A stretch of DNA of 64,000 nt, from positions 80,850-144,849 of the forward strand of contig NZ_JACIGK010000013.1 of NCBI RefSeq assembly GCF_014197915.1, written 5' to 3'. The stretch is from Roseospira visakhapatnamensis (GTDB taxonomy: Bacteria > Pseudomonadota > Alphaproteobacteria > Rhodospirillales > Rhodospirillaceae). How positions within the stretch are numbered: the first letter of the stretch is position 1; each line of letters opens with the position of its first letter. Position numbers and translations under genes: made by a program. Below are positions 8,501 through 17,281 of the stretch, piece after piece. The notes under the pieces were generated by a model, which ran no database searches, was not told where the DNA came from, and worked only from the letters and a program-made list of their open reading frames with translations.

Positions 8501-10174
8501 GCCGGTGGCCACCGTGCCGTAGCCCCCCACCGAGTGGAAACGGATGCGGAAGGCGTCGTCCGGCAACAGGTGCGGGTTCTCGCCGGTGTCCAGGGCCATC
8601 ATCTCGGTCTGCGGATAGGCGGCCTTGAGGCGCGCCTGGGCCTGCGCCAGACGCTGCGGCGGGTTCTTGTAGAAGAACTGGGAGCCCAGGTAGACCAGGG
8701 GCGCGCGCTCGGGGGCGTCCATGGCATCGAAGGCGGCCACCAGGTGGCGCGGCTGCAGGTCATGGCCGCCGAGGCCGAAGATGGCGGTGGTCAGGCGCGG
8801 CGGCTCGGCCACCGCCGGGATGTCGGCGTGCTGGGCGCCATGGGCGTTCTCGCGCGCCTTGGCCAGCGCCCGGGTGACGAGGCCGGTCAGGGCGGTGACG
8901 TCGGACCGCTCCAGCACCATGACGCCGCGCTTGCCGGCCAGGGCGGCGGCGATCTCGGCCTCCGGGAACGGCTGCAACAGCTTGACGGAGATGGAGCCGA
9001 CCTTGCGGCCCTGCTTGCGCAGGTGATCGACCACGGCCTCGACGTCCTGGGTGACGGAGCCCAGGCCGATCAGCACGGTCTCGGCGTCATCGGCGCGGTA
9101 GCACATGATGGGGCCGTAGTGGCGGCCGGTCATCTCGCCATAGGCGGCCATGGCGGCACGCGCCAGACGCGGCACATCGGCGGCGAAGTGGGTGAAGTGG
9201 TCGGCCGCGCCGGCCTGGAAATCCGGCTGGTTCTGCACCGGGCCGGTCAGGCCGGGGTTGTTGACGTCCACCAGGGCGGGGACGCGCTGGCGGGTGCCCT
9301 TCTCCCAGGCGTTCAGCCACTGGCGCCGCCAGCGGCCGCGCAGATCCTCGGGCAGGTGATCCAGGGTCCGGGACAGCAGGGCGCCCTGGGCATCGGTCTC
9401 GACGGCCTCGGCGTTGTCGGCCAGGAACGCCTCCAGCGCCGCCAGTCCCTCGGCCGACATGGCCTCGCGGTGCCGCTCCAGCCAGGCGGTCATCTGATGC
9501 ACGCGACCCTTGGCGCCGAACAGGATCTCCTGTGCCACGGTGGGCGCCGGCATGCGGCCGGCGGGATCGCCCAGGAAGGCCTTCAACAGGTCCGGTTCGG
9601 GGAGCACCGCCTCGCTCATCATGTGGCTGGTGGCGAATCCATCCATGGCGTTGGCCACCGGAATCAGCGAGTCGGCGGCGACCTTGTAGGCGATGGCGGC
9701 GAGGTCGGCGGCCTCCTGCGGCGTGGAACCGAACAGAATGGTGTAGCCCGACGGCAGCAGGGCATAGACGTCGTCATGGCCGGCCATGACGTTCAGCGAG
9801 TGGCGGGACACCACCCGCGCCGCCACCTGCAGCACGAACCCGCCGACCTTCTTGCCCACGGTCACATAGTGGGATTCCAGGCCGTACAGGATGCCCTGGC
9901 TGGACGAGGCATTGGAGATGTACTTGCCGCCGGTCAGGGACGCGCCGAGCGCTCCGCTCTGCGCCGAGTGCTCGCCCTCGGGCTCGAAGAAGAACGGGTG
10001 ATGGCCCCAGACGTTACAGCCACCCTTCGCCCGAAATTCCTCGTAGATCTCGGAAATCTCGGTCGAGGGCGTGATGGGATAGCCGATGACGCCACCACAG
10101 ACATGGGACATGACATGGGCGACGGCCCCGTTGCCGTTGATGACGGTGGGGATCCCTGGAAATGTCGTGCTCAT
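5567..10174 (-). CDS. nifJ: pyruvate:ferredoxin (flavodoxin) oxidoreductase, NifJ type, extra-long
   Basis: This single polypeptide of 1535 residues follows the NifJ order. The N-terminal pyrimidine-binding domain has GYPITPSTEISE near residue 35. Then come the transketolase-like domain II, the gamma-type domain (FHSVGGYGTVATGK), two ferredoxin [4Fe-4S] motifs, CTGCLECTLVCP near residue 845 and CSGCLECVTVCA near 978, and a C-terminal thiamine diphosphate domain with CRGCGEA near 1055, GGDGATYDIGFG near 1230 and NTGSYSNTGGQAS. The reaction is oxidative decarboxylation of pyruvate (or another 2-oxoacid) to acyl-CoA with reduced ferredoxin. Usual NifJ proteins are near 1170-1200 residues; the excess here lies in an insert around residues 190-310, a long spacer between the Fe-S motifs and a helical insert near 1080-1130. 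Substrate is unproven; pyruvate is most likely. Confidence 0.88.
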   Translation of the reverse strand: MSTTFPGIPTVINGNGAVAHVMSHVCGGVIGYPITPSTEISEIYEEFRAKGGCNVWGHHPFFFEPEGEHSAQSGALGASLTGGKYISNASSSQGILYGLESHYVTVGKKVGGFVLQVAARVVSRHSLNVMAGHDDVYALLPSGYTILFGSTPQEAADLAAIAYKVAADSLIPVANAMDGFATSHMMSEAVLPEPDLLKAFLGDPAGRMPAPTVAQEILFGAKGRVHQMTAWLERHREAMSAEGLAALEAFLADNAEAVETDAQGALLSRTLDHLPEDLRGRWRRQWLNAWEKGTRQRVPALVDVNNPGLTGPVQNQPDFQAGAADHFTHFAADVPRLARAAMAAYGEMTGRHYGPIMCYRADDAETVLIGLGSVTQDVEAVVDHLRKQGRKVGSISVKLLQPFPEAEIAAALAGKRGVMVLERSDVTALTGLVTRALAKARENAHGAQHADIPAVAEPPRLTTAIFGLGGHDLQPRHLVAAFDAMDAPERAPLVYLGSQFFYKNPPQRLAQAQARLKAAYPQTEMMALDTGENPHLLPDDAFRIRFHSVGGYGTVATGKLLTDILAGVLDLYSKAAPKYGSEKSGAPTNYYITLSPEPVKITNAEIEDVEIVLSPDHKVFAHTNPLRGLVKGGTFILQSNLSPLEVWRGLSDVARRDIRAKGIHFHVVDAFAVARRHAPSAELETRMMGIAFIGALCGHEARVSHGADEATLLERVREQIVKKFGSKGAAVVEGNMAVIRDGMTATVEVPYDEPAFLDAEQANEAADARTVALSALPCGLGGGCSPSALFDPAYFEDMAGRPFREGTIGESPVMPGAGLFVPPGSGAMKDKGLFRRQVPVFDADKCTGCLECTLVCPDAAMPATVHDIEDLMARGLRALDPAAPETIALSEHMDALCAGIRDVFKAAGNKPKALDVAFVEAAAAVIPADAGLADAVARVTDALAAYPVSKTAVFYSQIERSKPGAGGLFSVALDPWKCSGCLECVTVCAPGALEQREQDEPLVEMLRDRFETWAELPNTASRFTGTLTGAQAKRLILDRDTYYSTTGGHGACRGCGEATAIRLVMAASHALHQKERTAQIAEIEGLLDGLTAKLETVPADDAARRARIESALGTLETTLYRLECGPTGNGPASNLVANATGCSSVYSSTFPFTQYRDPWVNSLFQDTPAVAKGLFEGVSADVTVEYKAMRIAELELADAYDPAEHDTLFRHFGWDGFSVTERQRMPAVFSVGGDGATYDIGFGALSRVLATRTPIKMVVLNTGSYSNTGGQASTASLTAQDSDLSRVGAAHAGKEDGRKELALLAVFHPRVMVVQTAIGLQAHFLKSILAALTHTSSPAIMDIYTPCQGEQGIGDAVASEHARLAVRARVCPVFVHDPEAGDSLAERLSLAGNPDVDRDWSTHILTYTDADGQPQTLKVPVTPADFARQEGRFRKQVSARPLADAVDGVPVHEYIDLTEDERVGKTPFTWDVQADTLVRLPVSAPIVQLVEERRRHWRLLQALAGQDLARLEASHRKEIEAFKAQATKDGLLETV

Positions 10175-10601
10175 CCTTGTCTATCCCATTTGGTTCAGGG
10201 GGCGGCGACTCGGCGGTCCGGTCCCGGCCCCGGCATGTGTGGTGCCCGATCGGCTGATGGTTGGTCGCGATCCAGCGCCCCGCCCCGGATGCCCGCAGGG
10301 GACATCATCACACCCGGACGCGTCATCCACAGGTGGCGCGGTCGGCGGGGATGCTGCGATGCGAAATCATGATGTTACGTGTAGCCGAATGCCCCTGATA
10401 ATAATAGTGTCGAATTTCGGCCGATCAGGAAGGATTTCTTCGTTATTGCGGCGCCATTGATCGACCTCGCCATCCTATAGGTGCGCCGCACCATTCCGGT
10501 ATCGGGCCGACCCGCGTGAGCCACGGATCGCCCCGGCGCAACGGGTTGGCATCGCCATGGTGACTCTTGGCCGGGTCACTTCGGGTCTTGTTGTTTGTGG
10601 T

Positions 10602-10618
10602 TCGAGTCGGCGACTCGA
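10602..10618. repeat. perfect 17-bp palindrome
   Basis: TCGAGTCG and CGACTCGA form a perfect 8-bp inverted repeat around a single central G. Size and shape suit an operator for a dimeric regulator, but no regulator is identified and it may be chance. Confidence 0.5.
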
Positions 10619-10813
10619 TCAGGGTCCGCCTCTCGCGCGCCGACAACGGTCGTCCGGACGCCATCACGTCCCGTCGGTGCCCAGCGTCCAGTCCGCCCTC
10701 TGCCCTGGCGTCGGGTTGGACCGGCCGATCCTGCCATACTTCGCCCATACGAAGCGTCAGTGTACCCGATTCCATCCCTTTTTTGCGTACGCTCGTCGGG
10801 TCCGGGATGCAAT

Positions 10814-10877
10814 GCGATTCGACTCCAGGGCGATTCGACTCCAGGGCGATTTGACTCCAGGGCGACTTGACTCTCGG
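10814..10877. repeat. tandem repeat, four 16-bp units
   Basis: Four head-to-tail units of GCGATTCGACTCCAGG occupy 10814-10829, 10830-10845, 10846-10861 and 10862-10877. The first two are identical, the third differs at one base and the fourth is degenerate. The array lies in non-coding DNA between nifJ and the nicotinamidase gene. It could be an iterated protein-binding site or simple replication slippage. Confidence 0.85.
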
Positions 10878-11306
10878 GAGACGTGAGCTCTTCGGCGATT
10901 TCTCGGCTGTGCGTCTTCCGTCGGGGGCGCCCGGTGCCGCGGATCCGATCGGCGCGATCGTCGCCTCCCTTCACCCCTGGCACGTTCCATGCCAGCCGCC
11001 TTTGGTCGCGAGGGTCGGGCACGACACCCATCACCACCCGCGAAACGAAAGGGGCGGTGCCGGGACCACGTCGGCCATCCGACAAAGACCGTCGCGTCTC
11101 GTATCGGATGGTTCCGTTTCGAACACGCCGGCCGAACCGACAGGGGGCGGGATCGGGGCCGCCGGATCATGTCCGGAGGAAGCCGCGCATGAGGCCGGCG
11201 TCGATCCCCCCTCACGCGCGCCGCCCCGTCCTACCGAGCTTTGACACCCGAGCCCCGGCGCGGGCACACTCCGCATCCGCACCCGCCCCGATCCAGGAGT
11301 CCCGCG

Positions 11307-11939
11307 ATGCCCGCCCTTGCCGACGACACCGCCCTGGTCATCATCGACGTCCAGACCGACTTCTGCCCCGGTGGCGCCCTCGCCGTCGCCGACGGGGACG
11401 CGGTGGTGCCCATCCTCAACCGCCTGTCCGCCCTGTTCGGCACGGTGGTCCTGACGCAGGACTGGCACCCGGCGGGCCACGCCTCGTTCGCGTCGGGCCA
11501 CCCGGGCGCGGCGCCGTTCTCCATGACCGCGATGCCCTACGGCCCGCAGGTGCTATGGCCGGACCACTGCGTCCAGGGCACGCCCGGCGCGGCCTTCCAC
11601 CCCGACCTGGACGTGACCCGGGCGCAGATGATCGTGCGCAAGGGCTTCCGCCCGGACATCGATTCCTACTCGGCCTTTTTCGAAAACGACCGCGCGACCG
11701 CCACCGGCCTCGCCGGATACCTGGCGGATCGCGGCATCCGCCACGTCGTCCTGGGCGGCCTGGCGACCGACTTCTGCGTCCGCTACTCCGCCCTGGACGG
11801 GCGCGCGGTCGGCCTGGCCGTGACCCTGGTGGAGGACGCCTGCCGGGCCATCGACCTGGACGGCTCGCGGGACGCGGCCATGGCCGAGATGCGCGGCGCG
11901 GGTGTCGCCATCGCCACCGCCGACGCTCTGGTCGGGTGA
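11307..11939 (+). CDS. pncA: nicotinamidase / pyrazinamidase
   Basis: This 210-residue isochorismatase-fold hydrolase converts nicotinamide to nicotinate for NAD salvage. The catalytic triad is visible as Asp14 (IIDVQTDF), Lys112 (VRKGF) and Cys157 (ATDFCVRYS). The metal-binding region is present as TQDWHPAGHASF. The length matches bacterial PncA. ATG at 11307 is preferred because AGGAG lies at 11295-11299; the frame is open further upstream but without family resemblance. The GNAT gene begins two bases after the stop, so the two are probably co-transcribed. The window also carries nadE at 39564, a later step of the same NAD route, although not linked to it. Confidence 0.92.
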   Translation: MPALADDTALVIIDVQTDFCPGGALAVADGDAVVPILNRLSALFGTVVLTQDWHPAGHASFASGHPGAAPFSMTAMPYGPQVLWPDHCVQGTPGAAFHPDLDVTRAQMIVRKGFRPDIDSYSAFFENDRATATGLAGYLADRGIRHVVLGGLATDFCVRYSALDGRAVGLAVTLVEDACRAIDLDGSRDAAMAEMRGAGVAIATADALVG

Positions 11940-11941
11940 TC

Positions 11942-12475
11942 ATGACCGAGACGCCCAGGCACGACGGCCCGTTCGAGATCATCGCGCCGTGCGCGACCGA
12001 TGCTCCCGAGGTGTCGGTGCTGTGGTGTGCGTCGATCGAACGCCTGTGTGTGCGGGATCACCAGGGGCGCCCGGACATCCTGCGAGCCTGGACCGAAAAC
12101 AAGACTCCAGAGCATCTGTCGGCTGCCTTTACCGATCCCACGCTGACGTGGCGGGCGGCGCGGCACGGCCCATCCGGCGCGATCGCCGGCGTGGGCCTGC
12201 TGGGTCCGGAGGGCATCATCCGTGCCGTCTATGTTCATCCAGCGTTCGTCGGCCAGGGTGTCGGCGGCCTGTTGCTCCAGATCCTGGAACGGGCCGCGAT
12301 CGCCGCCGGCCATGACGCGGTGACCCTGGAGAGCACCGAGACAGGCCACGGCTTCTACCAGGCCCATGGCTACGTTCAGACCGGGCCGGCGGTCGGGTGT
12401 TTCGGTGTGCCGGCCCGGCCGATGCGCAAAGCGCTGAGCCCGACCGACCCTCAGTCTGGCCGATCGGCCTCGTAG
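11942..12475 (+). CDS. GNAT family N-acetyltransferase
   Basis: This 177-residue protein begins two bases downstream of pncA and is likely in the same transcript. It shows the GNAT fold: an N-terminal substrate half, then IIRAVYVHPAFVGQGVGGLL, which holds the acetyl-CoA pyrophosphate-binding Q-x-x-G-x-G motif on the beta4-alpha3 turn, and the terminal ESTETGHGFYQAHGYV segment with the family GFY-x-x-x-GY pattern. The acceptor is unknown; amino acids, peptides or small amines are all possible. Its last 25 bases overlap the oppositely oriented AhpD-like gene, so the two converge without a terminator between them. Confidence 0.85.
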   Translation: MTETPRHDGPFEIIAPCATDAPEVSVLWCASIERLCVRDHQGRPDILRAWTENKTPEHLSAAFTDPTLTWRAARHGPSGAIAGVGLLGPEGIIRAVYVHPAFVGQGVGGLLLQILERAAIAAGHDAVTLESTETGHGFYQAHGYVQTGPAVGCFGVPARPMRKALSPTDPQSGRSAS

Positions 12476-12861
12476 ACCGCGTCCACCGGAATGTGCAGGC
12501 CGTTCAACAGGGCGTTCAGGCGCGAGGCGGTCCCCACAACCCGCAGCAGGTCGGCGTGTTCGGCCTCGGTCATGCCCTTGGCCCGGGCCGCCGCCGTGTG
12601 CGAGTGGGTGCAGTAGTCGCAGCCGTTGGCGATGGAGACGGCCACATAGACCATCTCCTTGGTCTTCGGGTCCAGCGCCGAGGGCGTGGCCATCACCGCC
12701 TTGATGTCCGCCCACACCTGCTCCAGCAGCGCCGGGTCGAAGGCCAGATAGCGCCAGACGTTGTTGATGAAGTCCGTGCCTCGAGTGGCGCGGATGTCAT
12801 CGAAGACCGCCTTGACGCGCGGATCGCGCTCGGGGTCTTCGGGCGGACGGACAGTGGCCAT
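12451..12861 (-). CDS. AhpD-like / carboxymuconolactone decarboxylase family protein
   Basis: This 136-residue all-helical protein carries the redox motif CDYCTHSH (Cys-x-x-Cys followed by two residues and His), as in AhpD-type alkylhydroperoxidases, and the ALDPKTKEMVYVAVS stretch typical of the CMD family. It probably works as a disulfide-based peroxidase or related redox protein; the decarboxylase name is historical. I chose ATG at 12861 because GGGAG lies eight bases upstream; an ATG 15 bases earlier has no ribosome site. It lies just downstream of pheT on the same strand but is read independently of it or by read-through. Its 3-prime end overlaps the GNAT gene. Confidence 0.85.
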   Translation of the reverse strand: MATVRPPEDPERDPRVKAVFDDIRATRGTDFINNVWRYLAFDPALLEQVWADIKAVMATPSALDPKTKEMVYVAVSIANGCDYCTHSHTAAARAKGMTEAEHADLLRVVGTASRLNALLNGLHIPVDAVYEADRPD

Positions 12862-12912
12862 GAGGGGATCTCCCATGATCGAAGGACGGCGGTCGGGCGG
12901 TGGGACCGCCCC

Positions 12913-15321
12913 CTATCCGCGTAGTTCCGCGCCGGTGGCCTTGGCGACGGCGGCCACGACCTTCTTGCCCGCGGCCTCGATCTCGTCGTCGGTCAGGGTG
13001 CGGTCGCGGGGCTGCAAGGTGACGCACAGAGCGACGGACTTGCGCCCGGGCTCCAGCCGTTCGCCCTGGTAGACGTCGAACACCGACACGTCGGCGATCA
13101 GGGTCTTGTCGGCGCCCCTGGCGGCGCGCACCAGGGCCTGGGCGGCAACGTCCTCGTCCATCAGGAAGGCGAAATCGCGCTCCACCGGCTGGAAGGCGCT
13201 GGCCTTCAGCAGCGGCCGGGCCTTGGTGGGCCGGGCCTTGGGCTCGGGCACGGCCTCCAGGAACACCTCGAACGCGGTCATCGGCCCCTTCACGTCCAGC
13301 GTCTTGAGCACGCCGGGATGCAGGTCGCCGAACCAGGCCAGCACCGTCGGTCCCAGCTTCAACGCGCCGGACCGTCCCGGATGGTACCAGGCCGGCGCCT
13401 CCGCCACGCATTGCAGGCTGGCCACCGGCGCGCCCGCCGCCTCCAGCGCGGCCAGGGCGTCGGCCTTGGCGTCGAAGGCGTCCACGGCGCGCGGCGCCAC
13501 GTCCCAGTGACGCGGGCCGCTGACCCCGGCGCGCAGGCCGGCGGCGACCATGGCCTGCTCGCCCGGCTCACCGCCGTGGAACTGCGGCCCCACCTCGAAC
13601 AGCGCAGCGTTGGGGATACCGCGATCGGCGTTGCGCTGCGCCGCCGTCGCCAGATTGGGCAGCATCGACGGCCGCATGGCGTCCAACTCGCTGCTGATGG
13701 GATTGGCCAGGTCCAGCGCCGGCTGGCCGCCCCCGAACGCCGCCGCGTGGCCCCTGGGCAAGAACGACCAGGTCACGCATTCGTCCAGGCCGCGCGCGGC
13801 CAGCGTCCGCCGGGTGGCCACGCGCCGGACCTGCGCCCCGGTCAGCACCGGCTTGGGCATGGGATCACGGGGCAGCGACACGGTGGAAATGCGGTCGAAC
13901 CCGTAGACGCGGGCCACCTCCTCCACCAAGTCGTGCTCGCCGGTGATGTCCATCCGCCAAGAGGGCACGATCACGGTCAGCGCGCCATCCTCGTTCTCGG
14001 CCAGGACCTCGCAGCCGAGGTCCTCGAGGATCCGCCGGCACTCGGCCCCGGTCACCGACAGCCCGCACAGCCGCCGCACCCGCATGGGATTCAGCGACAC
14101 CTCGGTGCGCCAGGCCGGCACGGCGCCCTCGATCACCAGATGCGACGCCTCACCGCCACACCAGTCCAGGATCAAGCGCGTGCCCATCTCGGCGCCCATG
14201 ATGGCGCTTTCCGGGTCCACGCCACGCTCGAACCGGTAGCGGGCATCGCTCTCCAGCCCCAAGCGGCGGCCGGTGGCGGCGACGCGGCGAGCGTCGAACA
14301 GGGCGCTCTCCAGGAAGACATTGACGGTCTCCCCGGTGCAACCGCTGTGCAGGCCGCCCATGACACCACCAAGGGCCTGGGGACCGGCGTCGTCGGCGAT
14401 GACCACGTCGGCGGACGTCAGCGAGTACGTCTTCTCGTCCAGCGCCACCATGGTCTCGCCGGACCGCGCGAAGCGGGGATGCATGTCGCCGGTCAGCCTG
14501 TCGGCGTCGAACACATGCAGCGGCCGGCCGAACTGCAAGGAGATGAGGTTGGTCACATCCACCAGCGCCGAGATGGGCCGCAGGCCGACGGCCGTCAGCC
14601 GGTCCTTGACCCACTGCGGGCTCTCGCCGTTCGTCACGCCCCGGATGAAGCGCCCCACGAACAGCGGACAGGCCTCGCGATCGGCCTTGTCAAAGCCATG
14701 GCTGATCCGCACCGGGCTGTCGAAGGTTCCGGGCACGGGCTCGACGGTCAGCGGTTTCAGGGTGCCCAGGCCGGAGGCCGCGAGATCCCGGGCCACACCG
14801 CGCACCCCCAGGCAGTCGGCCCGGTTGGGGGTGATGGCGATGTCGATGACCGGGTCCAGCGGCAGCACGTCGGCGACACTCATGCCCAGGGGCGCGTCGG
14901 CGGGCAGTTCGATGATGCCGCTGTGATCGTCTCCCAGGCCCAGTTCCCGGGACGAACACAGCATGCCCTCGCTGTCCACGCCCCGGATGCGGCCGGTCTT
15001 CAGCACCTGGCCGCTCTCGGGGATGGTCATGCCCGGGCGCGCCAGCACCCCCTTGAGGCCGGCGCGGGCGTTGGGCGCCCCGCAGACGATGCGCAGGTCC
15101 CGGCCGCCATCGCCGGTGCGCACGGTGCACACCTTCAGCCGGTCGGCGTCGGGATGCTTCTCGGCGGTCACCACCTCGGCCACCGTGAACGGCGCGAGCA
15201 CGGTGCGCAGGTCGGTGACCTCCTCCACCTCCAGGCCCAGCATGGTGAGGCGGTCGGCGATGGCCTCCAGCGGCGCGTCGGTTTCCAGATGCTCCTTGAG
15301 CCAGGACAGGGTGAACTTCAT
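12913..15321 (-). CDS. pheT: phenylalanine--tRNA ligase beta subunit
   Basis: This 802-residue subunit pairs with PheS as an alpha2-beta2 enzyme that charges tRNA-Phe. Visible parts are the start [12 protein letters not shown], an EMAP/tRNA-binding OB fold near residues 40-150 ([14 protein letters not shown]), the B3/B4 editing domain, B5 near 400-470, the core and a C-terminal anticodon-recognition FDX-ACB domain near 710-802. The length is standard for bacterial PheT. The ATG overlaps the pheS stop as ATGA, so the two are translationally coupled. Frame-wise it could be extended upstream, but that extension lies inside pheS and lacks family resemblance. Confidence 0.96.
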   Translation of the reverse strand: MKFTLSWLKEHLETDAPLEAIADRLTMLGLEVEEVTDLRTVLAPFTVAEVVTAEKHPDADRLKVCTVRTGDGGRDLRIVCGAPNARAGLKGVLARPGMTIPESGQVLKTGRIRGVDSEGMLCSSRELGLGDDHSGIIELPADAPLGMSVADVLPLDPVIDIAITPNRADCLGVRGVARDLAASGLGTLKPLTVEPVPGTFDSPVRISHGFDKADREACPLFVGRFIRGVTNGESPQWVKDRLTAVGLRPISALVDVTNLISLQFGRPLHVFDADRLTGDMHPRFARSGETMVALDEKTYSLTSADVVIADDAGPQALGGVMGGLHSGCTGETVNVFLESALFDARRVAATGRRLGLESDARYRFERGVDPESAIMGAEMGTRLILDWCGGEASHLVIEGAVPAWRTEVSLNPMRVRRLCGLSVTGAECRRILEDLGCEVLAENEDGALTVIVPSWRMDITGEHDLVEEVARVYGFDRISTVSLPRDPMPKPVLTGAQVRRVATRRTLAARGLDECVTWSFLPRGHAAAFGGGQPALDLANPISSELDAMRPSMLPNLATAAQRNADRGIPNAALFEVGPQFHGGEPGEQAMVAAGLRAGVSGPRHWDVAPRAVDAFDAKADALAALEAAGAPVASLQCVAEAPAWYHPGRSGALKLGPTVLAWFGDLHPGVLKTLDVKGPMTAFEVFLEAVPEPKARPTKARPLLKASAFQPVERDFAFLMDEDVAAQALVRAARGADKTLIADVSVFDVYQGERLEPGRKSVALCVTLQPRDRTLTDDEIEAAGKKVVAAVAKATGAELRG

Positions 15322-16394
15322 CGGGCCAGCCCTCCATGCAACGTCGGCACGTCGAGCGCCGCGAACCCGTAATGGCGCAACCACCGAAGATCGGAGTCGA
15401 AGAAGGTCCGCAGGTCGGGAATGCCGTACTTCAGCATGGCGATGCGTTCCAGGCCGACGCCGAAGGCGAAGCCCTGCACCTCCTCCGGGTCCAGCCCACA
15501 GGCGCGCAACACATTGGGATGCACCATCCCGCACCCCAGGATCTCCAGCCAGTCGTCGCCGACGCCGATGCGCAGTTCGCCACCCTTGCGGGAACAGCGA
15601 ATGTCCACCTCCGCGGAGGGCTCCGTGAACGGAAAGAACGACGGCCGGAAGCGCATGGGGACGTCATCGACCTCGAAGTACGCCTGCACGAACTCTTGCA
15701 GGCAGCCCTTCAGGTGCCCCATGTGCGTGGTCTGGTCGAGCACCAGACCCTCGAACTGATGGAACATGGGCGTGTGCGTCATGTCGGAATCGCTGCGGTA
15801 GGTGCGCCCCGGCGCCAGGATACGGATCGGCGGCGCCTGGTTGAGCATGGTGCGCACCTGCACCGGAGAAGTGTGGGTGCGGAGCACGTGACGCGTGCCA
15901 TCCGCCCGCTCCGGCAGGAAGAAGGTGTCGTGCATCTCCCGCGCCGGATGGCCGGGCGGAAAGTTCAGGGCGGTGAAGTTGTGGAAGTCATCCTCGATGT
16001 CCGGTCCCTCGGCCACCGCGAAGCCCATCTGTCCGAAGATGGCCACGACCTCGTCCCAGGTCTGGCTGATGGGATGGACGGCCCCGCTCCGCGCCGGCCG
16101 CGCGGGCAGTGTGACATCGACGCGCTCGCGGCCCAGGCGGGCCTCCAGCTCGGCCGCCTCCAGGGCGGCGCGGCGGCCCTCGATGGTCTGGACGATGGCG
16201 TCCTTGACCCGGTTCATCTGCTGTCCGGCCGCCTTGCGGGTTTCCGGATCCATGCCGCCCAGGGACTTCATCAGGGCGGTGACGCGCCCCTTCTTGCCAA
16301 GGGCCGCGACACGGGTCTCCTCCAGGGCGGCCAGGTCGGGCGCGGCGGCGATGGCGGCGACCACCTCGGCGCGCAATGTCTCCAGGTCTTCCAT
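15318..16394 (-). CDS. pheS: phenylalanine--tRNA ligase alpha subunit
   Basis: This 358-residue class II aminoacyl-tRNA synthetase subunit carries the catalytic site. An N-terminal coiled coil (about 1-85, with [18 protein letters not shown]) is followed by the catalytic domain. It has motif 2-like [17 protein letters not shown] and the C-terminal [18 protein letters not shown] motif 3. [19 protein letters not shown] is characteristic of the family. ATG at 16394 follows GGGAG in the minus-strand leader and gives the normal family start. Upstream are rplT and rpmI; the 248-base gap to rplT could carry a second promoter, though I found no clear attenuator. Confidence 0.96.
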   Translation of the reverse strand: MEDLETLRAEVVAAIAAAPDLAALEETRVAALGKKGRVTALMKSLGGMDPETRKAAGQQMNRVKDAIVQTIEGRRAALEAAELEARLGRERVDVTLPARPARSGAVHPISQTWDEVVAIFGQMGFAVAEGPDIEDDFHNFTALNFPPGHPAREMHDTFFLPERADGTRHVLRTHTSPVQVRTMLNQAPPIRILAPGRTYRSDSDMTHTPMFHQFEGLVLDQTTHMGHLKGCLQEFVQAYFEVDDVPMRFRPSFFPFTEPSAEVDIRCSRKGGELRIGVGDDWLEILGCGMVHPNVLRACGLDPEEVQGFAFGVGLERIAMLKYGIPDLRTFFDSDLRWLRHYGFAALDVPTLHGGLAR

Positions 16395-16642
16395 GGATAC
16401 TCCCGTCAACGGCGATAGGGGTGCGGGGGATACGGGTCGCGCGAGACCCGGACCCGGGCGTCGGATAGCACTCGGCCCTCGCCGAGAACAAGGCGCGGCG
16501 CCGAGCCGTGCCGCGCCCTTCGCATGAGAGAGATGCATCGGACGCATGAAGGCCGCCTCGTCACCGGGGCGGCCCTCGCGAAACGGCGGGCGACCCTGGC
16601 CCCGTCACGACAGGGCCGGGCTGCTCCGAAGGGGGGACTGCG

Positions 16643-16999
16643 TCAGTCGCGCGCCGCCTGGGCCTGCTCACACAGCTTGCCAAACGCGTCCGGCTCGTGC
16701 ACCGCCAGGTCGGCCAGAACCTTGCGGTCGAGATCGATGCCGGCCTTCTTGAGACCGTCGATCAAGCGGCTGTAGGTCATGCCATGCTGGCGCGCGCCGG
16801 CATTGATGCGCTGGATCCACAGGCTGCGGAAGTCACGCTTCTTCTGGCGGCGGTCGCGATAGGCGTACTGAAGGCCCTTTTCGACCTTCTCGATGGCGAT
16901 GCGGTAGTTGGTGGAATGGCGGCCGCGGTAGCCCTTGGCCAGCTTCAGGATCTTCTTGTGGCGGGCATGGCTGGTGGTGCCGCCCTTGACGCGGGACAT
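16643..16999 (-). CDS. rplT: 50S ribosomal protein L20
   Basis: This 118-residue basic protein is textbook L20: MSRVKGG start, [36 protein letters not shown] and the [21 protein letters not shown] segment. L20 is needed early in 50S assembly and in some bacteria represses its own operon. It lies downstream of rpmI with a 78-base gap and upstream of pheS. infC, often the first gene in this operon, is not present here, an arrangement seen in other alphaproteobacteria. Confidence 0.97.
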   Translation of the reverse strand: MSRVKGGTTSHARHKKILKLAKGYRGRHSTNYRIAIEKVEKGLQYAYRDRRQKKRDFRSLWIQRINAGARQHGMTYSRLIDGLKKAGIDLDRKVLADLAVHEPDAFGKLCEQAQAARD

Positions 17000-17077
17000 G
17001 GCGCTCTACTCCTGACGAAACGAACAAACCGGAACGGGACCGAGGCGCGGGGCGCCGTCGGTCGGATCAACGCGCGC

Positions 17078-17281
17078 TTAGCGGCCGTACGGCAGGAAGT
17101 TGCGCTTGATGATGGTCGTGTCCGCGTCGCACAGAATCATCGTGCCGCGCGCCTGCCGCTTCATCTTCTGCGGCTTGTTGCGGAGCATGTGCCGCTTGTA
17201 GGCCACATTGGCCCGCACCTTGCCGGTGCCGGTCAGCCGAAAGCGCTTCTTCGCCGCGCTCTTGGTCTTCATCTTGGGCAT
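17078..17281 (-). CDS. rpmI: 50S ribosomal protein L35
   Basis: This 67-residue protein has the exact L35 pattern, beginning MPKMKTKSAAKKRFRLTGTG and ending with KRNFLPYGR. ATG at 17281 gives the standard length; in-frame sequence further upstream is not conserved. It is the promoter-proximal gene of the rpmI-rplT-pheS-pheT operon. Confidence 0.96.
   Translation of the reverse strand: MPKMKTKSAAKKRFRLTGTGKVRANVAYKRHMLRNKPQKMKRQARGTMILCDADTTIIKRNFLPYGR

Larger units (their letters stand above)
10175..11306. other. 1.1 kb gap without a convincing gene, divergent promoter region
   Basis: No open frame here has a family match, a ribosome site or a sensible composition. The part next to nifJ (about 10370-10445) is AT-richer and probably carries the nifJ promoter. 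The gap also holds a perfect palindrome at 10602-10618 and a 16-bp tandem repeat at 10814-10877, listed separately. The stretch before 11290 leads to the nicotinamidase ribosome site. I see no tRNA or clear riboswitch. Confidence 0.6.

Noticed and set aside
5630..10372. A 1580-codon plus-strand open frame across nifJ
   Set aside because: It mirrors the NifJ gene on the other strand, with no domain and biased His/Gln/Arg composition.
13318..15372. A 684-codon plus-strand open frame across pheT
   Set aside because: Antisense shadow of pheT; no recognisable protein features.
16601..16640. Terminator or attenuator between rplT and pheS
   Set aside because: GGCCC/GGGCC can pair with a long loop, but no T-run follows and no leader peptide rich in Phe codons was found.
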